DNA from: Intestinibacillus sp964580155
Lineage (GTDB): Bacteria > Bacillota > Clostridia > Oscillospirales > Butyricicoccaceae
Assembly (NCBI GenBank): GCA_964580155.1
Contig: CAZOJP010000005.1
Span: 1 to 64,000 of the forward strand
Direction: 5' to 3'
DNA: 64,000 bases
Below, one piece after another: positions 51,437 through 62,336 of this stretch (the stretch's first letter is position 1; every line of letters starts with the position of its first letter). The notes under the pieces were generated by a model. That model did not search any database. It saw only the letters and a list, made by a program, of their open reading frames with translations, and was not told where the DNA came from. The position numbers and the translations under genes are program-made.

Positions 51437-52858
51437 TTATGTGGCCGACCCGCGCACTTCCCTGCCGTACAGGCTGCGCAGCGCGGCTTTCTCAATCACA
51501 ATTTCCGCAAACGATCCGATTTGCAGCCCCTCCCCCGCGCAATATACGAGCAGACCGCCGTCTGTGCGCGCGGTGAACGGATATTCCGCGTGGCGGCTTT
51601 CCCCGTCAACCAGCACGCGCATGCGCTTGCCCTGACGCGCCCTCATGCGCGGCTCGGCGCAGGCATCCTGCGTGCGCAGCAGCTCTTCAAAGCGCGCCTG
51701 CTTCACGTCGTGCGGTGTATCATCCGGATATTCCGCCGCGGGCGTGCCGCTGCGCTTGGAATACTGGAAGGTGTAGAGCATATCGAAGCAAACCTCGCGC
51801 ACAAGCGCAAGCGTTTGCTCAAAATCCTGCGCATTTTCGCCCGGAAAACCGACGATAATATCGCTTGATAACGTGATTTCCGGCATTTTTTCGCGCGCGT
51901 AGGCAATCAGCCCGCGATACTGCTGCGCGGTGTAGCCGCGGTTCATGCGGCGCAGAATCTCGTCGCTGCCCGACTGAAACGGCAGATGAAGCTGCTTTGC
52001 GACCTTGTCGCACGCCGCCATCGTGTCAAGCAGCTTGTGCGAAGCGTCCTTTGGATGGCTTGTCATAAAGCGCAGCGTAAAATCGCCCTCGACCGCGTTT
52101 AAACGGCGCAGCAAATCGGAAAAGTCGATGTCCTGCGCCAAATCCTTGCCGTAGGAGTTGACATTCTGCCCAAGCAGCGTAATATCGCGATAACCCTCGC
52201 GGATGAGCGCGCGCATCTCGGCTTCGATGTCCTCGGGCATACGGCTGCGCTCCCGTCCGCGCACATGGGGCACAATGCAGTAGGTGCAGAAATTGTTGCA
52301 GCCGTACATGATGGAAAGCCACGCGTGCACCTTGCCGTCGCGCAGCACGGGCAGCCCCTCCGCGATTTCGCCCGCCGCATCGCCCGAAATATCGAACACG
52401 CGCTTGTCTCCGGTCATCGTGCGGTACAGCAGCTCGGGAAAGCGCCAAAGCGCGTGCGTGCCGAACACCAGATCCACCTGCGGATAGCTCTTTTTGATTT
52501 TTTCCGTCATGTGCTCCTGCTGCACCATGCAGCCGCACATCGCGATGATGAGATCGGGGTTGTTTTTCTTGAGATGCGCCATCGAACCGATCGTGCCGAG
52601 CACACGGTTCTCCGCGTTTTCGCGCACCGCGCAGGTGTTGACGACAATGATGTCCGCCTCCTGCGCGCTGTCCGCCTTGGCATATCCCATGTCGTGCAGC
52701 ATGCCGGCCAGGCGCTGTGTGTCCGCCTCATTCTGCTGGCAGCCATAGGTCGCGGTGAACGCGCGGCGCTCTCTGCCGCGCTGCATGTGCGCGATAAAGT
52801 CGATAAATTCAAGCTGATGCCGGATCTGCTCCTGTGGCACGGCACGGCTGTTTGTCAT
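51437..52858 (-). CDS. miaB: tRNA-2-methylthio-N6-dimethylallyladenosine synthase MiaB
   Basis: MiaB is a radical SAM methylthiotransferase that converts i6A37 to ms2i6A37. The 473-residue protein has auxiliary-cluster cysteines C40, C76 and C110, the radical SAM cysteines C187, C191 and C194, and a C-terminal TRAM domain (LVDGESRHAEYPFTARTDG). AAAGGAG precedes the ATG. It follows the two TIGR radical SAM-type genes. Confidence 0.97.
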   Translation of the reverse strand: MTNSRAVPQEQIRHQLEFIDFIAHMQRGRERRAFTATYGCQQNEADTQRLAGMLHDMGYAKADSAQEADIIVVNTCAVRENAENRVLGTIGSMAHLKKNNPDLIIAMCGCMVQQEHMTEKIKKSYPQVDLVFGTHALWRFPELLYRTMTGDKRVFDISGDAAGEIAEGLPVLRDGKVHAWLSIMYGCNNFCTYCIVPHVRGRERSRMPEDIEAEMRALIREGYRDITLLGQNVNSYGKDLAQDIDFSDLLRRLNAVEGDFTLRFMTSHPKDASHKLLDTMAACDKVAKQLHLPFQSGSDEILRRMNRGYTAQQYRGLIAYAREKMPEITLSSDIIVGFPGENAQDFEQTLALVREVCFDMLYTFQYSKRSGTPAAEYPDDTPHDVKQARFEELLRTQDACAEPRMRARQGKRMRVLVDGESRHAEYPFTARTDGGLLVYCAGEGLQIGSFAEIVIEKAALRSLYGREVRGSAT

Positions 52859-52879
52859 ATTTGCTTGCTCCTTTGTGTG

Positions 52880-53540
52880 TTATCGAAATGCCTGCATATC
52901 CTCGGTATAGACTGCAAGCCGGTGATAGGCGACATCCGGCGTGTGATACTCCGGATGATATAAATTCATCGCCTTGGTGATATATTCCGGGCTTAAATTG
53001 TTGTTTCCCGCCGCCGTGACGACGAATACGGTCACGGTGTTTCCCTGCTGATCGGCTGTGAGCTCGCGCATGAGCTCGCGCATATTAACCGTCTTTTCGC
53101 CGCGCTTGGAGCGCTTGACGATCTCAACACTCTCGCGTGCAAAGAGCGCGCGCAGCGCCTCGGCAAAGTCCTGCGCCTCGCCGTTTTCAAAGGTGTAGGT
53201 GATGCGGTATTTTGAGTAGGCGATCTCCGCCAGCTTGCGGCCGCCGTCCGCCAGCGGATAAATTTCAATCGCGCGCAGCCCCTCGGGGAATGCGCCGTTG
53301 AGCGCTTCGACCGCGCCTGGCGGTACGCTCTCGCTCATCAGATTGAAGTCAAGGAACTCATATTCGCCGGAAAAGCCGGTGGACAGCGGCAGCGCGACCG
53401 ATACATAGGCGTGCTGATTAAAGCCCTCGGTGAACCACAGGGGCATGTCGCAGCGCGCCATCGAGCGCTGCATCGCACTCATCAGATCGAGGTGGGAGAT
53501 GTACTTTGCGCGCCCCTCTTTGGCGAATTTCATGCGGGCC

Positions 53541-53548
<8 letters not shown>
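52880..53548 (-). CDS. TIGR03936/DUF2344 radical SAM-associated protein
   Basis: The 222-residue protein has the family start FAKEGRAKYISHLDLMSAMQR and WFTEGFNQHAYVS. These proteins always accompany the TIGR03960 radical SAM protein, here with an 8-base overlap, and are sometimes fused to it. The function is unknown; a role in RNA modification is suspected from linkage to rng/rne or ribosomal genes in other genomes. GGGAGG precedes the ATG at 53548. Confidence 0.92.
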
Positions 53549-55379
<1,831 letters not shown>

Positions 55380-55420
55380 GACATTCCTCCTGATTCTGAT
55401 GCGAATTCTTATACCGTTTT

Positions 55421-55449
55421 ATTATAGCACGAAATCTGTATGTTTTGAA
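55421..55449 (-). promoter_or_regulatory. Sigma-A-type promoter for the long minus-strand run
   Basis: Minus strand TTCAAA (55444-55449), 17-base spacer, perfect TATAAT (55421-55426), about 40 bases before the TIGR03960 start. Confidence 0.7.
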
Positions 55450-55550
55450 AGAAGCGTGCGGAATTTTTCACAAAACCGCAGCGCCTGTAAGTGTGTAATT
55501 TTTAACTAAGTTGCATGAAAAATCTATGCACAACTATTTTATTTGTCAAG

Positions 55551-55562
55551 GTATCGAGATAC
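55551..55562. repeat. 12-base palindrome abutting the XRE promoter
   Basis: GTATCGAGATAC is an inverted repeat ending one base before the -35 box of the XRE-type gene. It is placed where an operator could act, for example in autoregulation. Confidence 0.45.
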
Positions 55563-55563
55563 T

Positions 55564-55592
55564 TTGTTTAAAACATATAAAATCTATATAAT
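55564..55592 (+). promoter_or_regulatory. Sigma-A-type promoter for the XRE-type gene
   Basis: TTGTTT (55564-55569), 17-base AT-rich spacer, perfect TATAAT (55587-55592). Confidence 0.75.
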
Positions 55593-55618
55593 ACAGCGTA
55601 AAAAAGGAGGGATTTGCC

Positions 55619-56203
55619 ATGCTGTTATCAACTGTTGCGCACAACATCAGGCATCGCCGCCGGACGCAGACTGTTTCACTCGAGCAGTGCTGTCGCGGCA
55701 GCGGCTTGTCTGAGGCTGAGTGGAGACAGGCCGAACGGGGCAGCAACCTGACGCTGGCACAGCTTTGCATTGTTGCAGATGTGCTCCAATGCGCGCCTCA
55801 TCAGCTATTGGACGAGGGCTATGCCGAGCCGGACTACACCTTAATTGAGCGCTGCATCCCGCATTTCATGCCCGATTGCGCCGAAACCAACGCCTGCTTC
55901 GCCTTTGATACCGCCTGTCGTGACCTGTTGCAGACCTGCACCTTGTACGATGTGCAATGCGCCGGCTACGGCTGCAGCGCCACCTATGACATCTGCGAAA
56001 CCCCTCGCCCAAAAGGCATGAGCTACGGCATTCATGCCACCTATCTTTCCGATTACGGAAGCATGTCGTACAGCGCGCCCGATGTATGCCCCAATCGCTC
56101 CGAGCTTGAACGGTTTGTACGCCTTTTGAATCTCAAGCAGCCCTCTCGCCTGCACTTTCACGATTTGATTGAGGACTTTACCCGAGGCTATAAAATGCTG
56201 TAA
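55619..56203 (+). CDS. Cysteine-rich XRE-type regulator
   Basis: The 194-residue protein has an N-terminal helix-turn-helix of XRE/Cro type (about 4-65: IRHRRRTQTVSLEQ, SEAEWRQAERG, LTLAQLCIVADVL). Next comes a region (79-126) with eight cysteines spaced mostly 5-9 apart, and then a C-terminal domain of about 60 residues resembling the small DUF6514 proteins (YGIHATYLS, HFHDLIEDFTRGY). In all there are 13 cysteines. AAAGGAGG precedes the ATG. The ligand is unknown; the cysteines suggest metal or redox sensing. The C-terminal family call is tentative. Confidence 0.75.
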   Translation: MLLSTVAHNIRHRRRTQTVSLEQCCRGSGLSEAEWRQAERGSNLTLAQLCIVADVLQCAPHQLLDEGYAEPDYTLIERCIPHFMPDCAETNACFAFDTACRDLLQTCTLYDVQCAGYGCSATYDICETPRPKGMSYGIHATYLSDYGSMSYSAPDVCPNRSELERFVRLLNLKQPSRLHFHDLIEDFTRGYKML

Positions 56204-56257
56204 CAGGGTTGCCACCGGCGCAAAAATGTGCTACATTGATGACGGAGGGGGTGCATC

Positions 56258-56440
56258 ATGTCCGCATTTTCAAACTGCGATTCCTGCATGTATCAGGAAT
56301 ATAATGAGGAACTTGACGCATACGAATGTCTTGCTTATTTTGATGAGGACGAATTTCATCGGCTGATGAGCGCGCCCGCGCGCGCCTGTCCCTATTATCG
56401 CCCGGGTGACGATTATGCCATCGTCCGCAAGCAAAACTAA
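56258..56440 (+). CDS. Small four-cysteine protein (DUF6472-like)
   Basis: The 60-residue protein has cysteines C7, C10, C24 and C44, which could hold one metal ion. It is strongly acidic in the middle (YFDEDEFHRL) and ends YAIVRKQN. The pattern matches small clostridial proteins grouped as DUF6472, of unknown function; this assignment is from memory of the pattern. GGAGGGGG precedes the ATG. It follows the XRE-type gene by 54 bases and may share its transcript. Confidence 0.72.
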   Translation: MSAFSNCDSCMYQEYNEELDAYECLAYFDEDEFHRLMSAPARACPYYRPGDDYAIVRKQN

Positions 56441-56637
56441 TTCGATATGCTTTTGCGCGTTCAATAAAACATTGGGCGCGCTTCTCATTTTTCGGGCATC
56501 TTCGTCATTTTATCTGCGAAAAAGATTTATTTTCGTGAATTTCGATGAATTTTGTTTTTGTACTGTTGTATGGACATCACACAGCAGGGCATACTAATCA
56601 CGTTCCACCCGTTTTCATCGAAAGGAGCGTCCGATTT

Positions 56638-56817
56638 ATGCAGCGTAAGAAAGATTTTCCGCGATATGATGATTTGCAGCACATTGATTCCGGCGCGGTT
56701 CGCCGCGATCCCGTGCAGCGCGCGCCGATGAGCGATCCGTCCGCAACGGCCTACACCGAAATGTATTGCGCGCCCACGCAGGCCGTCGAGCCTGCGCCGC
56801 AGCCCAAGCGTCACTAG
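56638..56817 (+). CDS. Short hydrophilic protein, unknown
   Basis: A 59-residue reading frame with AAAGGAG nine bases before the ATG and a terminator shortly after the stop. The product is polar, rich in Pro, Arg, Asp and Ala, has no membrane span and one cysteine. I recognise no family. A possible promoter (TTGTAT, 18 bases, CATACT) lies upstream. The ribosome site and terminator support a real gene, but the length is marginal. Confidence 0.5.
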   Translation: MQRKKDFPRYDDLQHIDSGAVRRDPVQRAPMSDPSATAYTEMYCAPTQAVEPAPQPKRH

Positions 56818-56837
56818 GATCTCAATCGTTTTTGCAG

Positions 56838-56868
56838 AAAAAGCTCCCGCCGATTGGCGGGAGCTTTT
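56838..56868. terminator. Bidirectional terminator between small gene and acpP
   Basis: A perfect 13-pair stem (about 56839-56851 with 56856-56868) with a four-base loop, with A-run before and T-run inside the right arm. It ends the small plus-strand gene and the fatty-acid operon. Confidence 0.88.
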
Positions 56869-56884
56869 GTGTTGCCGAAGGGGC

Positions 56885-57109
56885 TTACTGGTGCGCTTCG
56901 ATGTAGTTGACGATGTCGCCGATTGTGCTCATCTTCATCGCTTCCTCATCGGAAATCGCAATACCGAAATTCTCCTCGAGATCCATCATCAGCTCGACAA
57001 CATCGAGGGAGTCCGCCTTGAGGTCTTCCTTGATGTTGGTGTCCATGGTCATAGTGGACGCTTCCGCATCAAACTTCTCCGCGAGCAGGTCGCAAATCTT
57101 TTCAAACAT
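56885..57109 (-). CDS. acpP: Acyl carrier protein
   Basis: AcpP carries the growing acyl chain on a phosphopantetheine arm. The 74-residue acidic four-helix protein has the attachment serine S34 in the DSLD motif (KADSLDVVELMM). It is the last gene of the fab/acc operon, 31 bases after accA, rather than near fabK or fabD as in many Clostridia. AAGGAG precedes the ATG. Confidence 0.97.
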   Translation of the reverse strand: MFEKICDLLAEKFDAEASTMTMDTNIKEDLKADSLDVVELMMDLEENFGIAISDEEAMKMSTIGDIVNYIEAHQ

Positions 57110-57140
57110 GGGTATAGTCTCCTTTTACCTTTTAAAATAG

Positions 57141-57929
57141 TTATACTTCGTTGAAAACTCCGATTTTACGGAATTTTTCATACCTTTTTTGCAGCAGCTG
57201 ATCGGTTGGCAGCGCCTGTAGCTGGGGAATCACCTCGGACAGTGCTTTTTTGACGTTGCGCAGCATCGCCGCGCCCGTGCCCTCTGAAATAATCTCTTCG
57301 ATGACGCCGAAGCGCATCAAATCCTCCGCAGTGATGCGCAGCCGCTCGGCAGCTTCCAGCTCGCGGGAGGCATCCTTCCACAAGATAGACGCCGCGCCGC
57401 GCGGAGAAATGACCGAATAGATCGCGTTTTCCAGCATCATCACACGGTCTGCCACAGCCAGCGCGATGGCCCCGCCCGATCCGCCCTCGCCGGTGATGAT
57501 GGACACGACCGGCGTGCGCAGATTCATAAACTCTGCCAGATTGCGTGCAATGGCTTCGCCCTGGCCGCGCTCCTCCGCCCCAACGCCGCAAAAGGCGCCC
57601 GAGGTGTCGACGAAGCAAATGACCGGGCGGCGGAATTTTTCCGCCTGTTTGGCAAGGCGCAGCGACTTGCGATAGCCCTCGGGGTGGGGCATGCCGAAAT
57701 TCGACGCAAGGTTTTGTTCGGTCGTCTTGCCCTTACGGTGTCCGATGACCGTGACCGGCTGTCCGGACAGCGTGCCGATTCCGCCGCAAATCGCGGCATC
57801 CTCGGCAAAATAGCGGTCGCCGTGCAGCTCGACAAAATCATCGAACACGGCGGCAATATAGTCGTCAATGGTGGGGCGCTTGGGGTCATGGATGACGCGC
57901 ATGCGCTCCGCTACGGGTAATTTACTCAT
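57141..57929 (-). CDS. accA: Acetyl-CoA carboxylase carboxyltransferase subunit alpha
   Basis: AccA with AccD moves the carboxyl group from biotin to acetyl-CoA to make malonyl-CoA. The 262-residue protein has the crotonase-type fold with the oxyanion-hole segments FVDTSGAFCGVGAEERGQGEAIA and GEGGSGGAIALAVAD. It is shorter than the enterobacterial protein, as usual in Firmicutes. accD lies 8 bases upstream. Confidence 0.96.
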   Translation of the reverse strand: MSKLPVAERMRVIHDPKRPTIDDYIAAVFDDFVELHGDRYFAEDAAICGGIGTLSGQPVTVIGHRKGKTTEQNLASNFGMPHPEGYRKSLRLAKQAEKFRRPVICFVDTSGAFCGVGAEERGQGEAIARNLAEFMNLRTPVVSIITGEGGSGGAIALAVADRVMMLENAIYSVISPRGAASILWKDASRELEAAERLRITAEDLMRFGVIEEIISEGTGAAMLRNVKKALSEVIPQLQALPTDQLLQKRYEKFRKIGVFNEV

Positions 57930-57937
57930 GCGTATCC

Positions 57938-58789
57938 CTACTTTCTTGCTTTCGGGCGCTCGTGCAAACGGAGGATCTGCTCGAGCGTGCGCTTCATCTG
58001 ATTCCTGGGGACTATTTTATCACAAAAGCCATGCTCTTGCAAGAACTCTGCGGACTGAAAATCCGCGGGCAGCGTTTCCCCAATCGTGCCCTCGATGACG
58101 CGCCGCCCCGCAAAGCCCACAGTCGCGCGCGGCTCTGCAAGAATGATGTCGCCCAGGCTCGCAAAGCTCGCGGTCACGCCGCCCGTGGTCGGGTCGGTCA
58201 GCACGGTGAGATAGAGCAGCCCCTCTTGGGAATGACGCGCGACTGCCGCCGACACCTTGGCCATTTGCATCAGGGAAATAATCCCCTCCTGCATGCGCGC
58301 GCCGCCGGACGCGGTAAAGAGCACGACGGGCAGCTCGCGCGCAGTGGCATACTCAAACAGGCGCGTCAGCTTTTCACCGACCACGCTGCCCATGGATGCC
58401 ATGAGAAAATGGCTGTCCATCACACCCAGACAGACCTTTCTGCCGCCGATGGTGCACACACCGGTGGTGACAGCCTCGCGCATGCTGGTTTTTTCCTGCA
58501 AGGTTCGGATTTTGTCCTCGTATCCGTCAAATTCAAGCGGATTCACCGTTTCAAGGTTGCCCCAAAGCTCCTTAAAGCTGTCCTTATCCGCCGTCAGCTT
58601 GATGCGGGTGCGCGCGAACAGACGGCCGTACAGTCCGCATGACGGACAGACGTACAGGTTGCGCCCGTAGTTTTTCGCGGTCAGTGCCGTGCCGCAGTGC
58701 TTGCAGGTGATGACCGGCTCCTCCGGCGGCTCCCCCTGCTTCATCTGCATCGAGCTGTCCCGCGTTTTTTTGAATAAGTCGATCAGCAA
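57938..58789 (-). CDS. accD: Acetyl-CoA carboxylase carboxyltransferase subunit beta
   Basis: The 283-residue protein has an N-terminal zinc ribbon (TCKHCG and VCPSCG) and the carboxyltransferase domain with ASGGARMQEG and DPTTGGVTASFA. It forms a heterotetramer with AccA. The start is a TTG with GAGGAGGG upstream. accC lies 31 bases upstream. Confidence 0.96.
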   Translation of the reverse strand: MLIDLFKKTRDSSMQMKQGEPPEEPVITCKHCGTALTAKNYGRNLYVCPSCGLYGRLFARTRIKLTADKDSFKELWGNLETVNPLEFDGYEDKIRTLQEKTSMREAVTTGVCTIGGRKVCLGVMDSHFLMASMGSVVGEKLTRLFEYATARELPVVLFTASGGARMQEGIISLMQMAKVSAAVARHSQEGLLYLTVLTDPTTGGVTASFASLGDIILAEPRATVGFAGRRVIEGTIGETLPADFQSAEFLQEHGFCDKIVPRNQMKRTLEQILRLHERPKARK

Positions 58790-58820
58790 AATAATCCCTC
58801 CTCAGACGTTTCGGCCGCGT

Positions 58821-60167
58821 TCAGCGGTCAAAATCGCCGTTCGCGATGGAATTTGTATTGAAATCGCCGCGCACGAATGCATCCGACTGCAAAATCTTCA
58901 TTTGATAATCCGTGCTCGTGATGACACCCTCAAACAGCAGCTCCGCAAGCGCGCGACGCATGCGCGCAATCGCCTGATGGCGGTCGCGTCCCTGCACGAT
59001 GAGCTTGCCGATCATGCTGTCATAGTACGGCGGAATGGTGTAGCCCTGATAAGCCGCGGTATCGACGCGCACGCCCGCACCGCCCGGCAGATGCATGGAA
59101 ACAATCGTGCCCGGACTGGGCGCAAACCCGCGCGCGGAATCCTCCGCGCAGATGCGGCATTCGATCGCGTGCCCGTGCAGGAAAAGCTGCTCCTGCCGAA
59201 AGGAAATCGGCTGCCCCGCCGCGATGCGAAACTGCTCGCAGATGAGATCGCGTCCCGTGACCATCTCGGTGACCGGATGCTCCACCTGAATGCGGGTGTT
59301 GACCTCGCAAAAATAGAAATTGCGCTGCGCATCCACAAGAAATTCGACCGTGCCCGCGCCGACATAGCCGACGCGCCCGGCAAGCCCGACCGCAGCCGCG
59401 CCCATGCGCTGCCGCAGATCGTCATCGACAAAGCTCGAAGGCGCTTCCTCAAGCAGCTTCTGGTGGCGGCGCTGAACCGAGCACTCGCGCTCAAACAGAT
59501 GCACGACGTTGCCGTGCTTGTCGCCCAGAATCTGCACCTCGATGTGGCGCGGATTGTGGATATACCGCTCCATATACAGGCGGCCGTCCCCAAAGTTTGC
59601 GACCGCCTCGGCCGATGCGGTCTCGTAGGCGCTCTTCAGCTCGGTTTTGTCGTGCGCCACGCGAATGCCCTTGCCGCCGCCGCCCGACGCCGCCTTGAGC
59701 ATCAGCGGAAAGCCGATGCGCTCCGCTTCGCGCTCCGCCTGCGCAAAATCCGCAACCGTGCCGTCTGTGCCCAGCGCAACGGGCACACCCGCCGCGATTG
59801 CCTGCCGCTTGGCTTCGGATTTGTCGCCGAGCAGGCGGATGACCTGTGCGGACGGGCCGATAAAGGTCAGTCCATGCTTTTCCACAAGCGCAGCAAATTC
59901 CGGATTCTCGGATAAAAAACCGTACCCCGGATGGATCGCCTGCGCACCGGATGCGACAGCGGCGCTGATGATGTTATTCATGTGAAGATAGCTGTCTTTT
60001 GCCGCCGCAGGCCCGATGCAGACGGCCTCGTCCGCAATCTGCGCATGCAGCGCTTCGCGATCCGCTTCGGAGTAAACCGCCACGGAAATGATGCCGAGGT
60101 CACGGCAAGCCTGAATGATGCGCACCGCGATTTCGCCGCGGTTTGCGATTAAAACCTTTTGAAACAT
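58821..60167 (-). CDS. accC: Biotin carboxylase
   Basis: AccC carboxylates the biotin on AccB using ATP and bicarbonate. The 448-residue protein has the N-terminal FQKVLIANRGEIAVRI, the glycine-rich ATP loop ASGGGGKGIRV and the metal-binding EVNTRIQVEH. The ATG at 60167 is chosen by family start; GAGGCGAGTG lies just upstream. fabZ ends 14 bases before it. Confidence 0.97.
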   Translation of the reverse strand: MFQKVLIANRGEIAVRIIQACRDLGIISVAVYSEADREALHAQIADEAVCIGPAAAKDSYLHMNNIISAAVASGAQAIHPGYGFLSENPEFAALVEKHGLTFIGPSAQVIRLLGDKSEAKRQAIAAGVPVALGTDGTVADFAQAEREAERIGFPLMLKAASGGGGKGIRVAHDKTELKSAYETASAEAVANFGDGRLYMERYIHNPRHIEVQILGDKHGNVVHLFERECSVQRRHQKLLEEAPSSFVDDDLRQRMGAAAVGLAGRVGYVGAGTVEFLVDAQRNFYFCEVNTRIQVEHPVTEMVTGRDLICEQFRIAAGQPISFRQEQLFLHGHAIECRICAEDSARGFAPSPGTIVSMHLPGGAGVRVDTAAYQGYTIPPYYDSMIGKLIVQGRDRHQAIARMRRALAELLFEGVITSTDYQMKILQSDAFVRGDFNTNSIANGDFDR

Positions 60168-60181
60168 GTTCGTCACTCGCC

Positions 60182-60604
60182 TCAGTCCATCACGACGGCG
60201 CACTTAATCTCGGCTTCGGCGGCTTTTTTGTCGCCAACCCAAACTGCGCCCTCCGCGACCGCCATCGGGCCGCGGCGCTTGACAAAGCGGATTTCCATGC
60301 GCAGCGTGTCGCCCGGCTTTACCATCGCGCGAAATTTTGCCTTGTCGATGCCGGTGTACACCGCGGTCTTGCCGACAAACTCCGGAATGGACAGCAGCGC
60401 AACCGCGCCGACCTGCGCCAGCGCTTCCAGCTGGAACACCGCCGGCATGATGGGGTTTCCGGGAAAATGCCCCTGAAAAAAGAACTCCTCGCCGGTCACC
60501 TGCAGCGTGCCGACCGCGCCGTCCTCGGTCAGCTCGACCTCGTCGACGAGCAGCATCGGCGGGCGATGCGGGATGATGCCCATGATCTGTTCTTTGCTTA
60601 GCAT
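60182..60604 (-). CDS. fabZ: 3-hydroxyacyl-ACP dehydratase FabZ
   Basis: FabZ dehydrates 3-hydroxyacyl-ACP in chain elongation. The 140-residue hot-dog fold protein has the active-site His46 in GHFPGNPIMP and Glu60 in LEALAQ. GGGAGGGGAG precedes the ATG at 60604. No FabA or FabN is visible, so how unsaturated acids are made cannot be told. Confidence 0.97.
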   Translation of the reverse strand: MLSKEQIMGIIPHRPPMLLVDEVELTEDGAVGTLQVTGEEFFFQGHFPGNPIMPAVFQLEALAQVGAVALLSIPEFVGKTAVYTGIDKAKFRAMVKPGDTLRMEIRFVKRRGPMAVAEGAVWVGDKKAAEAEIKCAVVMD

Positions 60605-60617
60605 GCGCTCCCCTCCC

Positions 60618-61055
60618 TTATTCAATCACGCAAATGAGCTGCTTATATTCAACCATATCGCCGCTTTGCGCGTAAATACGGATCACCGTACCGTCGCACG
60701 GCGCGGCGATCTCGTTCATCGTCTTCATCGCCTCGATGATGAACAGGGTGTCGCCCTTGGCGACCTTTTGACCGACCTCGATAAAGGGCGGCTCCTCCGG
60801 CGCAGCCGCGGCATAGAAGATGCCGACAAGCGGCGCTTCCACACGGGTGCCGCGCGGAATTTCGTCAGCCGGTGCGGCAGCATCCGCGGATGTGCTCTCG
60901 GCCGCGGCCGGCGCAGCGCTCACCTGCACGATCTGCCCCTGTGTTTTGAGCGCGAGGCGAAACTCCTCGGTTTCCAGCTCAAGCTCGGCGAGCGAGCGGG
61001 CGCATGCCGCGTCCATCAGCTCGAGCGCAAGCTCCTTGATCTCTTTTAGCTCCAT
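60618..61055 (-). CDS. accB: Biotin carboxyl carrier protein of acetyl-CoA carboxylase
   Basis: The 145-residue protein has a helical N terminus, an Ala/Pro/Ser-rich linker (about 47-68) and the biotinyl domain with K111 in EAMKTMN. It carries the biotin between AccC and AccAD. GAAGGTG precedes the ATG, 3 bases after the fabF stop. Confidence 0.97.
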   Translation of the reverse strand: MELKEIKELALELMDAACARSLAELELETEEFRLALKTQGQIVQVSAAPAAAESTSADAAAPADEIPRGTRVEAPLVGIFYAAAAPEEPPFIEVGQKVAKGDTLFIIEAMKTMNEIAAPCDGTVIRIYAQSGDMVEYKQLICVIE

Positions 61056-61058
61056 CGG

Positions 61059-62291
61059 TCACACCTTCTTTATCAGAACCGTCGCGTTGTGTCCGCCGAA
61101 GCCGAGCGAGTTGCTGATGGCAACCTCGACCTTGGCGCGCTTCATCTCGTTCGGCGTGACATCCAAATCGCAGTCCTCGTCAAACTCCACATAGCCGATC
61201 GTCGGCGGAATGACATCCTCCGTGACCGCCATCGCGCACGCGATGACCTCAACCGCGCCTGCCGCGCCGAGCAGATGGCCGGTCATCGACTTGGTCGAGG
61301 ACACATGCACGTCCTGCACCGCGTCGCCGAACACGCGCTTAATCGCAATGGTTTCAAACTTTTCATTGATCGGGGTGCTGGTGCCATGCGCGTTGATATA
61401 ATCAACCTGCGCAGGGGGCAGCCCGGCATCCGCGATGGCAAGACGCATCGCCTGCGCCGCGCCCTCTCCGTCGGGAGCAGGGCTTGTGATGTGATAAGCG
61501 TCGCTCGTCGCGCCGTAGCCCGCCACCTCGCAAATGATATGCGCGCCGCGCGCCTGCGCATGCGAAAGGCTCTCCATAACGACGATTCCCGCGCCCTCAC
61601 CCATGACAAAGCCGCTGCGGCGCTTGTCAAACGGAATTGATGCCGCCATCGGGTCCTCGCCTGTGTAAAGCGCCTTCATGTTCTGAAAGCCTGCGATGCC
61701 GATTGCGCAAATGGAGGCCTCTGTGCCGCCCGCAAGCACGACATCCTGATAGCCGTGACGGATTGCGCGCATCGCTTCGCCGATTGCGTGCGTCGAGGTC
61801 GCGCACGCGGTCACCGGGGCCATGCTCTCCCCCCGAATGCCAAAGCGCATCGTGATGTGCGCCGCCGCCATATTCGTGATCATTTCCGGAATATAGAGCG
61901 GAGACACGCGCCCCGGGCCTTTCTCGATCAGCTTCGCGGTTTCGTCCTGCACGATGGGCAGTCCGCCGACGCCCGAGCCGAAATATACGCCCGTGCGCCA
62001 CGGGTCAAAGCTGCCTTCTTCCGTCAGCTTCGCCTGCTCCATCGCCTGCTGCGCCGCAGCGACAGCGAAGTGGCAAAAGCCGCCCATGCGCTTGGCTTCG
62101 CGCTTTTCCATATAGTGCTCCGGGTCAAAGTCCTTGACCTGCGCCGCAACCTTTACTTTAAAATCGGTCGTATCAAAGTGGGTAATCGGCCCGATGCCGC
62201 ATTTTCCCGCTTTGAGTGCTTCCATAAAAGACGGTACATCATTGCCGATTGGCGTAATCGCGCCCATGCCCGTGATGACGACTCTCTCCAT
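61059..62291 (-). CDS. fabF: 3-oxoacyl-ACP synthase II
   Basis: FabF condenses malonyl-ACP with acyl-ACP. The 410-residue thiolase-fold protein has the nucleophile C163 in VTACATSTHA and the two catalytic histidines in NAHGTSTP and MTGHLLGAAG, ending in NSLGFGGHN. GGGAGG precedes the ATG. It lies 45 bases after fabG. Confidence 0.98.
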   Translation of the reverse strand: MERVVITGMGAITPIGNDVPSFMEALKAGKCGIGPITHFDTTDFKVKVAAQVKDFDPEHYMEKREAKRMGGFCHFAVAAAQQAMEQAKLTEEGSFDPWRTGVYFGSGVGGLPIVQDETAKLIEKGPGRVSPLYIPEMITNMAAAHITMRFGIRGESMAPVTACATSTHAIGEAMRAIRHGYQDVVLAGGTEASICAIGIAGFQNMKALYTGEDPMAASIPFDKRRSGFVMGEGAGIVVMESLSHAQARGAHIICEVAGYGATSDAYHITSPAPDGEGAAQAMRLAIADAGLPPAQVDYINAHGTSTPINEKFETIAIKRVFGDAVQDVHVSSTKSMTGHLLGAAGAVEVIACAMAVTEDVIPPTIGYVEFDEDCDLDVTPNEMKRAKVEVAISNSLGFGGHNATVLIKKV

Positions 62292-62336
62292 CTTGTATAT
62301 CCTCCCATTTTTTCATTCGCAATAGAAATCCGGGAC

